DNA of 11,208 nt. Source: an uncultured Eubacteriales bacterium. GTDB lineage: Bacteria; Bacillota; Clostridia; Christensenellales; Borkfalkiaceae. The DNA is taken from the NCBI GenBank assembly GCA_949745625.1, contig CATJZR010000123.1, forward strand, positions 1 through 11,208. The letters run 5' to 3'. Shown here piece after piece: positions 5,816 through 10,716 of the stretch. Below the pieces are notes generated by a model that was given only the letters and a program-made list of their open reading frames with translations, did not search any database and was not told the origin of the DNA. Numbering within the stretch: position 1 is the stretch's first letter; the number at the start of each line of letters is the position of its first letter. The position numbers and the translations under genes were made by a program.

Positions 5816-7846
5816 ATGGCGCAGATAACCGACTTACTGGAAGCAATAATCAATGACGACAAAACGGCGTACGACGCCCTCGGTCCATGCGGGAATTACC
5901 GTCTGGGCCGCTTCCCTGTGCTTTCGCTGCTGTATATGTACGGGGCAAAGCGCATACTTTCCGCGCATGAAAAAAGCTTGCTTAAAATAACCGCGTGGCA
6001 GGCGGAGGACGAACCCGCCGCAGTCTCGAAGGAGTTTTCGCGCGTTGCGGGCAAATGTCTCAGGCTGTATTCCGACGAGGTGGTAACCCCGCTGGAAATG
6101 CTGCTGATTTTAGATAAGACGCGTAAATTCAAGCGGATATATCCCGCGGTCAAACCGCAAAAAGAAGTGCGCGAAAGGCTTAAATCGATTTATTCGATTA
6201 AGTATGCTTTAAATATAAGCTTCGAGGGCGACGCCGTAATTTTAGACAGGCGACCTATGACCCGCAGGGAGAAAAAGACAGTTGCGGTCGGGGTGATATG
6301 CTCGGCGCTTGCAGCGGTAATAGCCGTAGGCGTTCCCGTTACAACCGTTGCGCTTATACCCAAGCCCGTAGAGGGAGAGGTGAAAAAGCTGAGCCAGATT
6401 GACTTCGCGTCCAAAAAGGAATACACGCTTAAAAGCGATATAACCCTGCCAGAAAATTTTTCGGTAAGCAAGTTTAATTGCAGGATATACGGCGACGGAA
6501 ACAAAATAATCGCGGGCAAGGGCGCGTCGCTGGGAGAGCTTAACGGCAAGCTTTCGGGCGTTACCGTGCAGTCGTCGGGCGCTCTGTTTACGTCGGTTTC
6601 GGAAAACGCGGCGATAGAAAACGCGACGTTCAACGTCACTGCCGACATAGTCTCGGGCGCTGCGACGGCGCTTGTCGCCGTAACCAACTTCGGCACAATC
6701 GACGGGGTTGAAGTAAACGTAGGAGGAACAATCCGCGCGCAGGCGACTACCGATACTCCTACGGACGAGCTTATCTTCGGCGGCGTTGTGCTTGTCAACA
6801 ACTACAAGTACAGCTCGCGCGGGGCGGGTACGGTTAGAAACTGTACGGTAAATTATTCGCAGCTGTCGCTTATAGGCGAGGCGTCGGCAAACGCCGTGTT
6901 CGGCGGCATTGCGGGCGTCAACGCGGGCTACGTGGAGGACTGCACCGTTACCGGCTCTATCGGCGCGGAGACCTTCGATTTGGCGGGCGTGTGCGTCAAC
7001 AACAGCGGCAGGCTTTCGGGCAACGTCAACGAGGCTGAGCTTACCCAGACCTCTTCCGACGCGGGCTGGAACCCCATGTCGTGCGGCATAGTTATGAATA
7101 ACGACGGGACGGTTACCCGCTGTGAAAACAGGGCTGATATATCGGCGGTTTCGACAAGCACTGCCGAAACCGAGACCCCCCGCGCGGTAGCGGCGGCGGG
7201 CATATCTTATCTGAACGGAGGTGAAATTTCGCTTTGCAAAAACAGCGGCTCGCTTTCGGCAAGCGGGGACGGCACGGTTTATGCGGGCGGCATATCGGCG
7301 GTGTCGCACGGGCTTACCGTTAATTGTATTTCGTGTGGCGAAATAACCGTAGCCGCGGGGGACGCGTACGTAGGCGGAATAGTAGGTTCAAGCGTCATTG
7401 CGCGGGATATATTCGCGTTCTACTACGGCGTGGTGCAGGACTGCATAAGCGAAAACTTGATTTCTGTTACCGCGAGCGGGGACAAACCCTCTTGCGTGGG
7501 AGGCATAACGGGGCTGGTGCAGCAGGGCAGTTACGACGGCACATTTTTCGGGGGCGGGGTCACCGGCTCGTACTTCACCGGTACAAATAATTTTGCCGGC
7601 AACTATTCCGGCGCGATTGTCGGAGTGGTCGGCAAAAATATTTACGATAATAATTCATATACTTCGGGTGAAACCGAATATCATAACTTCGAGGGAAATT
7701 ACTTTTTAAGCGGTACGGCGTTCGGGGCGGCGGTAGAGGACGAGGAATTTTCCACCGTTGCGGACAAGGGCGCGGATATTGCCGCGTTGGAGGAAATATT
7801 AAATTCCGAAGCCTATAAAAAAATTTTGGCAGAGTTTAAAAAATAA
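5816..7846 (+). CDS. Single-pass membrane protein with GLUG-like repeat (predicted beta-helix) outer domain
   Basis: A 676-residue protein with three parts. Residues 1-150 are a cytoplasmic-looking helical domain (includes LGRFPVLSLLYMYGAKRI) ending in the basic RRPMTRREKK. One transmembrane helix follows at about 155-181 (TVAVGVICSALAAVIAVGV). The remaining roughly 490 residues are Gly/Asn/Thr-rich and repetitive: units such as GGIAGVNAGYVEDCTVTGSI, AGISYLNGGEISLCKNSGSL and VGGIVGSSV recur, like the GLUG and related repeats of surface beta-helices. Basic residues before the helix predict an inside N-terminus and an exported C-terminus. No sortase motif or other anchor is seen at the end. The start at ATG 5816 is chosen over an upstream in-frame one at 5771, which lies inside the coiled-coil gene and would add 15 unlike residues; the chosen ATG is 5 nt after the previous stop with AGGGA close upstream. 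Ligand unknown. Confidence 0.85.
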   Translation: MAQITDLLEAIINDDKTAYDALGPCGNYRLGRFPVLSLLYMYGAKRILSAHEKSLLKITAWQAEDEPAAVSKEFSRVAGKCLRLYSDEVVTPLEMLLILDKTRKFKRIYPAVKPQKEVRERLKSIYSIKYALNISFEGDAVILDRRPMTRREKKTVAVGVICSALAAVIAVGVPVTTVALIPKPVEGEVKKLSQIDFASKKEYTLKSDITLPENFSVSKFNCRIYGDGNKIIAGKGASLGELNGKLSGVTVQSSGALFTSVSENAAIENATFNVTADIVSGAATALVAVTNFGTIDGVEVNVGGTIRAQATTDTPTDELIFGGVVLVNNYKYSSRGAGTVRNCTVNYSQLSLIGEASANAVFGGIAGVNAGYVEDCTVTGSIGAETFDLAGVCVNNSGRLSGNVNEAELTQTSSDAGWNPMSCGIVMNNDGTVTRCENRADISAVSTSTAETETPRAVAAAGISYLNGGEISLCKNSGSLSASGDGTVYAGGISAVSHGLTVNCISCGEITVAAGDAYVGGIVGSSVIARDIFAFYYGVVQDCISENLISVTASGDKPSCVGGITGLVQQGSYDGTFFGGGVTGSYFTGTNNFAGNYSGAIVGVVGKNIYDNNSYTSGETEYHNFEGNYFLSGTAFGAAVEDEEFSTVADKGADIAALEEILNSEAYKKILAEFKK

Positions 7847-7862
7847 AAATCCGCTTTTGGTC

Positions 7863-7890
7863 TTGCAATTTTCAAATTCGGTGGTATAAT
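7863..7890 (+). promoter_or_regulatory. Promoter of the MgtC-family gene
   Basis: TTGCAA (7863-7868), 16-nt spacer, TATAAT (7885-7890), with TGG just before the -10 giving an extended -10 element. Transcription would start near 7897, giving a leader of about 13 nt that contains a G-rich ribosome binding site (7900-7905). No terminator is visible between 7846 and this promoter, so read-through from the upstream operon is possible. Confidence 0.8.
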
Positions 7891-7909
7891 ATACGCTACG
7901 GGGGGAAAC

Positions 7910-8587
7910 ATGCAACTTTTACCTGATAATTTAATCGAATTAGAATACGTTTTAAGAATGATAATCGCCGTCCTTTTGGGCTTTGCGATAGGTACCGAGC
8001 GTAAGATGCGCTTTAAAGAGGCGGGCATGCGAACACATGCGATTGTGTCTGCGGGCGCGTGTCTGTTTATGCTAATATCAAAGTACGGCTTTTCGGATAT
8101 GGAAGGCAAGTACGACGGGGCAAGGCTTGCCGCGCAGGTTGTTTCGGGTATAGGCTTTATCGGTGCGGGAATGATAATGTACCGCAAGCAGGCGGTTCAC
8201 GGGCTTACCACCGCCGCGGGCGTGTGGATAACCGCGGGCGTAGGTATGGCTGCGGGCGCTGGTATGTACATAGTTGCGGCAAGCTCTACCGCGATAATTA
8301 TCGCGGCACAGTGCGTAATGCACATAAACTGCAAGTTCTTTAAAAACAAGCATTACGTTCAGCTCAGGGTGGTTTTTATAAACAAGACCGACGAAAGCGA
8401 CACGGTACAGCGCATTTTCGAGGTGGACCGTTATGTTCAGCTCGACGCGAAGAAGCACGGCGACGATATAGTTTTTTCGGTGCTTGTGCGTACAGACAAG
8501 GAATTTGACGACAAGTTTATTTTAGAGGTATTGCAGCAGCATCCGTTCATTCAGTCGATTGACAGAATAGACGACGAAGTGAATTAA
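7910..8587 (+). CDS. MgtC/SapB-family membrane protein
   Basis: This 225-residue protein has the MgtC layout. An N-terminal hydrophobic part holds about four or five helices (roughly 13-137), with the hallmark stretches VLLGFAIGTERKMRFKEAGMRTHAIVSAG (split here over the first loop), VSGIGFIGAGMI and GLTTAAGVWITAGVGMAAG. It is followed by a soluble C-terminal domain of about 85 residues of the ACT-like type found in MgtC proteins. MgtC proteins are inner-membrane factors linked to growth at low magnesium and, in pathogens, to intracellular survival and control of F-ATP synthase; in commensal Firmicutes the role is less clear. The first conserved acidic motif is G-T-E-R rather than the common G-L-E-R, a mild change. 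It has its own promoter and ribosome binding site and shares a bidirectional terminator with the convergent XRE gene, so it is monocistronic. Confidence 0.92.
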   Translation: MQLLPDNLIELEYVLRMIIAVLLGFAIGTERKMRFKEAGMRTHAIVSAGACLFMLISKYGFSDMEGKYDGARLAAQVVSGIGFIGAGMIMYRKQAVHGLTTAAGVWITAGVGMAAGAGMYIVAASSTAIIIAAQCVMHINCKFFKNKHYVQLRVVFINKTDESDTVQRIFEVDRYVQLDAKKHGDDIVFSVLVRTDKEFDDKFILEVLQQHPFIQSIDRIDDEVN

Positions 8588-8617
8588 AAAAAGCAGGAAA
8601 AAATTTCCTGCTTTTTT
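8586..8617. terminator. Bidirectional terminator between the MgtC-family and XRE genes
   Basis: Stem GCAGGAAA (8593-8600) / TTTCCTGC (8604-8611) with loop AAA, flanked by an A7 run on the left and T6 on the right, so it works on both strands. It starts in the stop region of the MgtC gene and ends 8 nt before the stop codon of the convergent XRE gene. Its core recurs at 9591-9607. Confidence 0.9.
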
Positions 8618-8625
8618 ATTGCGGT

Positions 8626-8829
8626 TCAATAATCGATGCGCCCGATAAGATAGTCTGCGGAAATATCAAGTAAATCGCAAATTTTACGCAACATTTCCAA
8701 CGAGGGTTCATGAACGCCTTGTTCGTAATTTGCGTAAGCCCCTCTCGATATTTTCAGATTATTTGCAACTTGAATTTGTGTTAACTGTTTTGTTTCTCTG
8801 GCTTGCTTTAATTTTTCGTTCCATTTCAT
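8626..8829 (-). CDS. Small XRE-family (Cro/CI-like) transcriptional repressor
   Basis: A 67-residue single helix-turn-helix protein: MKWNEKLKQARETKQLTQIQ begins helix 1-2, followed by VANNLKISRGAYANYEQG (turn and recognition helix) and PSLEMLRKICDLLDISADYLIG, the classic Xre/SinR-type ending. There is no sensor or dimerisation domain beyond the HTH. The start at 8829 is chosen over an upstream in-frame ATG at 8877, since the extra 16 residues would be read through the palindromic operators and the divergent promoter and do not look like XRE sequence. Divergent orientation to two small Cys-rich genes, with two TGATGCA-type palindromes between them, indicates an autoregulated repressor like those of temperate phages and integrative elements. 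A possible -10 box (CATAAT on the minus strand, 8842-8837) lies 7 nt before the ATG, so its mRNA may be leaderless. Confidence 0.88.
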   Translation of the reverse strand: MKWNEKLKQARETKQLTQIQVANNLKISRGAYANYEQGVHEPSLEMLRKICDLLDISADYLIGRIDY

Positions 8830-8836
8830 AATCAAC

Positions 8837-8842
8837 ATTATG
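8837..8842 (-). promoter_or_regulatory. Possible -10 box of the XRE gene
   Basis: CATAAT on the minus strand, five of six consensus bases, 7 nt before the ATG at 8829. No good -35 lies 16-18 nt upstream, so this promoter would be weak or activator-dependent. It overlaps the left edge of operator O2 by two bases, fitting autorepression. Confidence 0.4.
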
Positions 8843-8857
8843 ATGTAAAACGCATCA
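8841..8857. promoter_or_regulatory. Operator O2, imperfect palindrome for the XRE repressor
   Basis: TGATGTA-AAA-CGCATCA: a 7-3-7 layout matching O1, each half differing from TGATGCA at one position. Its centre is 29 bp from the centre of O1. It touches the possible XRE -10 box. Binding by the XRE protein is inferred from position and symmetry. Confidence 0.7.
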
Positions 8858-8863
8858 AATTGC

Positions 8864-8892
8864 TTGACTTGATGCAAAATGCATCATATAAT
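8864..8892 (+). promoter_or_regulatory. Promoter of the Cys-rich gene pair
   Basis: TTGACT (8864-8869), 17-nt spacer, TATAAT (8887-8892). The spacer is exactly the 17-bp operator O1. Transcription should start near 8899, leaving a leader of about 23 nt with AAGGAA (8908-8913) as the ribosome binding site for the ATG at 8922. Confidence 0.88.
8870..8886. promoter_or_regulatory. Operator O1, perfect 17-bp palindrome inside the promoter
   Basis: TGATGCA-AAA-TGCATCA, a perfect inverted repeat with 7-bp arms, filling all 17 bases between the -35 and -10 boxes. A repressor bound here would block RNA polymerase directly. The likely ligand is the divergent XRE protein. Confidence 0.82.
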
Positions 8893-8921
8893 ATATATAA
8901 ACCAAATAAGGAAATTAAAAA

Positions 8922-9191
8922 ATGGAAAAGCCAAAGAAGTGTATAAGTTGCGACCTTTTTAAACCGATATATACTAAGGCGGAAACCGGGTTTAAAAAAG
9001 AGTCGCTCGGATATTGTAAGTACCGTTTGCAGGTTACGGACGGCAAGCAAATTTGTCACCACTGGGAAGAAAATATTTGCGGCTCGTATAGTATGGTGTG
9101 GGATGAGGCGCGAATTTTAAGAGGGCTGCTATTCAGGCTTTCGGAAATAAATCAACAATTACAGGAAATGGAAAATGAAAGCAAAAGTTAA
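8922..9191 (+). CDS. Small cysteine-rich protein, phage/mobile-element-like (paralogue 1)
   Basis: An 89-residue protein with no known family that can be named. It opens with a CISC knuckle (Cys7, Cys10), followed by LFKPIYTK, then GYCKYR (Cys32) and QICHHWEENICG (Cys45, Cys53), and ends in a helical, charged stretch (LLFRLSEINQQLQEMENE). Four cysteines spaced as C-x2-C ... YC ... C suggest a small zinc-binding fold. Short proteins of this pattern (C-x2-C-x-F/Y ... G-x-C ... C-x-x-W/Y) are common in prophages and conjugative elements of Clostridia, with unknown roles. It is repressed, by inference, by the divergent XRE protein. Its 3' end overlaps the next gene by 17 nt. Coding DNA is more A+T-rich than the genes on either side of the module. 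Confidence 0.85.
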   Translation: MEKPKKCISCDLFKPIYTKAETGFKKESLGYCKYRLQVTDGKQICHHWEENICGSYSMVWDEARILRGLLFRLSEINQQLQEMENESKS

Positions 9192-9438
9192 TTATTGCGG
9201 TCGTTGTAAAAATTTTGTTGGCTATTATCAAAAAATACTATACGGCTATTGCGGAATGGGGGTCGGGCATTGCAGGGTGAAAAATTGTTTGCAGGACGAA
9301 TTCGGCAAATGCGAACGCTACACGGAAAAACCGCAAAATGATATAAGCGCAGAGCTCATAGATTGCGCTATATGCGAAACCGAACGCATTAAGCAGTTAC
9401 TTAAAAACTTAAAAAGCGATAAAGAGAACATATCCTAA
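9175..9438 (+). CDS. Small cysteine-rich protein (paralogue 2)
   Basis: An 87-residue protein with the same plan as its neighbour: YCGRCKNF (Cys8, Cys11), KILYGYCGMGVGHC (Cys26, Cys33), then KNCLQDEFGKCERY (Cys38, Cys46), and a C-terminal helix (ETERIKQLLKNLKSDKEN). The shared blocks are the CxxC knuckle, a Tyr-rich link to (G)YC, and a last Cys followed by a W/Y, so the two are probably diverged tandem duplicates. A zinc-ribbon-like fold is likely; no catalytic motif is seen. The start lies inside the previous gene (17-nt overlap), with AGGAAATGG just upstream as ribosome binding site, so the pair is co-expressed. The two might form a heterodimer. No specific function can be given. Confidence 0.85.
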   Translation: MKAKVNYCGRCKNFVGYYQKILYGYCGMGVGHCRVKNCLQDEFGKCERYTEKPQNDISAELIDCAICETERIKQLLKNLKSDKENIS

Positions 9439-9479
9439 AACGTACTTTTTTTAATTTCATCTCTTTTAATTTTACCGCA

Positions 9480-9545
9480 ACTTTGCGCAAGCAAAATAAC
9501 ACTGCGGATACGCACAATACAATTCTGCGCAAGCAGAATATAAAC
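9480..9545 (+). repeat. Hairpin repeat, copy A (three small stem-loops)
   Basis: Three stem-loops in a row: TTTGC-GCAA-GCAAA (9482-9495), TGCG-GATA-CGCA (9503-9514) and ATTCTGC-GCAA-GCAGAAT (9522-9539), separated by 7-nt linkers. Two have C(GCAA)G loops, the stable GNRA tetraloop. The same order, linkers and flanks recur as copy B at 9626-9691 in direct orientation. It would lie in the 3' untranslated part of the Cys-rich mRNA. Confidence 0.8.
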
Positions 9546-9560
9546 AAATAACTACACCTA

Positions 9561-9580
9561 ATATTTCCGCAAGCAAATAT
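9561..9580 (+). repeat. Additional GCAA-loop hairpin
   Basis: ATATTT-C-C-GCAA-G-C-AAATAT: six A/U pairs, one C-C mismatch, then a C-G pair closing a GCAA loop. The stem sequence differs from the other hairpins but the closing pair and loop are the same. It sits 3 nt before the A tract of the following terminator and is not part of copy B. Confidence 0.65.
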
Positions 9581-9583
9581 AAT

Positions 9584-9614
9584 AAAAAAAGCAGGAAACT
9601 TTCCTGCTTTTTTT
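9584..9614. terminator. Bidirectional terminator between the Cys-rich genes and the SDR gene
   Basis: A7 (9584-9590), stem GCAGGAA (9591-9597) / TTCCTGC (9601-9607) with loop ACT, T7 (9608-9614). It works on both strands, ending the Cys-rich operon from the left and the SDR gene from the right. The core is almost the same as the terminator at 8586-8617. Confidence 0.9.
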
Positions 9615-9625
9615 AGTTTGCCAAA

Positions 9626-9691
9626 GCTTTGCACAAGCAAAATAGCACTGCGCGGTTACGCGCAATAAAACTCTGTGCAGCAGAATACAAC
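9626..9691 (+). repeat. Hairpin repeat, copy B
   Basis: Direct, imperfect copy of 9480-9545: TTTGC-ACAA-GCAAA (9628-9641), TGCGCG-GTTA-CGCGCA (9649-9664) and a shortened TCTG-TGCAG-CAGA (9672-9684), with the same 7-nt linker after the first hairpin. The second stem is 2 bp longer than in copy A and stays fully paired, suggesting that pairing is kept. It falls in the 3' untranslated part of the SDR mRNA, in antisense orientation. Confidence 0.78.
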
Positions 9692-9699
9692 TAAAAAAC

Positions 9700-10500
9700 T
9701 CATTTCGGCTGCTTGCCTATATACGCGAGTATGCCTCCGTCAACGTATAGGATGTGTCCGTTGACCGCGTTCGAAGCGTCGGACGCAAGGAAAACTGCGG
9801 GTCCCGCAAGCTCGTCCGCTTCAAGCCACCTGCCCGCGGGCGTTTTGGAAATGATAAAGCTGTCGAAGGGATGACGGCTGCCGTCGGGCTGCTTTTCTCT
9901 GAGGGGCGCGGTCTGCGGGGTTGCGATATAGCCGGGACCTATGCCGTTGCACTGAATATTGAATTCGCCGTATTCCGAGCAGATATTGCGGGTCAGCATT
10001 TTAAGTCCGCCCTTAGCCGCCGCGTACGCGGAGACGGTTTCTCTGCCCAGCTCGCTCATCATAGAGCAGATATTTATAATTTTGCCGTGTCCCTTTTTAA
10101 TCATAGAGGGGATTACGGCTTTCGCCATAATAAACGGTCCGTTCAGGTCTATGTCTATTACCTGTCTGAACTGCGCCGCAGTCATTTCCGTCATGGGTAT
10201 GCGCTTTATAATGCCCGCGTTATTTACGAGTATATCTATAACGCCGACTTCCTTTTCTATTTTTGCTATCATTGCATTTACGGCGTCCTCGTCGGTAACG
10301 TCGCAGACGTAGCCGTGCGCTTTTATGCCCGCTGCCTTATAAGCGTCAAGTCCCTTTTTAACAAGCTCGTCGTTGATGTCGTTGAACACGACCGTTGCGC
10401 CCGCAGCGGCGAAGCCCTGCGCTATCGCAAAGCCTATTCCGTAAGACGCGCCCGTGACGAGTGCGATTTTGCCGTCAAGTCTGAAATCTTTCATTTCCAT
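9700..10500 (-). CDS. SDR-family oxidoreductase, gluconate 5-dehydrogenase-like
   Basis: A 266-residue classical short-chain dehydrogenase. Seen in order: cofactor motif TGASYGIG (16-23), NNAG (93-96), Asn120, and the catalytic Ser146, Tyr159-x-x-x-Lys163. Asp41 at the end of the second strand hints at NAD(H), though this is weak evidence. The C-terminal region KTPAGRWLEADELAGPAVFL followed by VNGHILYVDGGILAYIGKQP is characteristic of gluconate 5-dehydrogenases, which interconvert D-gluconate and 5-keto-D-gluconate; 2-dehydro-3-deoxygluconate-type (KduD) enzymes are close relatives and remain possible. The start has a good ribosome binding site (AAAAGGAG, 10517-10510, 9 nt before ATG); MEMK offers a second Met at residue 3 that is less well spaced. 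No other sugar-acid genes are in view, so the pathway cannot be checked. It appears monocistronic. Confidence 0.9.
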   Translation of the reverse strand: MEMKDFRLDGKIALVTGASYGIGFAIAQGFAAAGATVVFNDINDELVKKGLDAYKAAGIKAHGYVCDVTDEDAVNAMIAKIEKEVGVIDILVNNAGIIKRIPMTEMTAAQFRQVIDIDLNGPFIMAKAVIPSMIKKGHGKIINICSMMSELGRETVSAYAAAKGGLKMLTRNICSEYGEFNIQCNGIGPGYIATPQTAPLREKQPDGSRHPFDSFIISKTPAGRWLEADELAGPAVFLASDASNAVNGHILYVDGGILAYIGKQPK

Positions 10501-10531
10501 ATTCGTAAGCTCCTTTTAGGTTGGTAATAAA

Positions 10532-10560
10532 AGGATACCACAATTTTTCGGGTTTGTACA
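10532..10560 (-). promoter_or_regulatory. Probable promoter of the SDR gene
   Basis: On the minus strand TGTACA (10560-10555), 17-nt spacer, TATCCT (10537-10532), with TGG before the -10 as an extended element. Both hexamers match four of six positions. It would give a leader of about 25 nt including the ribosome binding site. The downstream part overlaps a weak TGGTA/TACCA inverted repeat (10522-10540). Confidence 0.5.
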
Positions 10561-10628
10561 GCGCACGCGTAAAAATAAATGTAAAATTTTGTCAAATTAC
10601 AATTTTTTTGCAATGCGCCCCAAAAAAG

Positions 10629-10658
10629 TTGACAGCCGCCCGAGGTAAATTATATAAT
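10629..10658 (+). promoter_or_regulatory. Promoter of the XRE-cupin regulator
   Basis: TTGACA (10629-10634), 18-nt spacer, TATAAT (10653-10658), both hexamers perfect. Transcription should start near 10665, giving a leader of about 52 nt that carries the palindrome at 10677-10693 and the ribosome binding site. Confidence 0.88.
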
Positions 10659-10676
10659 GCGTTTTGTTTATTTTTA

Positions 10677-10693
10677 TTAAACTTTTAGTTTAA
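10677..10693. promoter_or_regulatory. Perfect 17-bp palindrome in the XRE-cupin leader (probable operator)
   Basis: TTAAACT-TTT-AGTTTAA: perfect 7-bp arms with a 3-bp centre, at about +13 to +29 of the transcript. The 7-3-7 layout is the same as that of operator O1 in the other XRE module. Autoregulation of the following XRE-cupin gene by a bound repressor downstream of the start is the natural reading. Confidence 0.7.
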
Positions 10694-10716
10694 ATTTGCT
10701 AACCGCAGGAGGGCGT

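Larger units (their letters stand above)
9439..9699. other. Non-coding interval between convergent genes
   Basis: This stretch holds no credible gene. It contains a T-rich segment (9445-9473), hairpin copy A, the extra GCAA hairpin, the bidirectional terminator and hairpin copy B, listed separately. Almost every part of the interval after 9480 is part of a predicted stem-loop, which is unusual for a gap between convergent genes. Confidence 0.75.

Noticed and set aside
6242..7309. 355-codon open frame on the minus strand inside the membrane protein gene
   Set aside because: It is the antisense shadow of a G+C-rich repetitive gene, is full of Arg/Tyr/Ala without any domain, and has no ribosome binding site; the plus-strand frame has clear topology and repeats.
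8830..8877. Longer start for the XRE repressor
   Set aside because: The extra 16 residues would be encoded by the operators and the divergent promoter, and XRE proteins normally begin close to the first helix as MKWNEKLKQ does.
9480..9691. CRISPR array
   Set aside because: The repeated units are different stem-loops, not one repeat with regular spacers, and no cas gene is near.
10522..10540. Operator over the SDR -10 box
   Set aside because: TGGTA/TACCA arms are only 5 bp with a 9-bp spacer, too weak to call a site.
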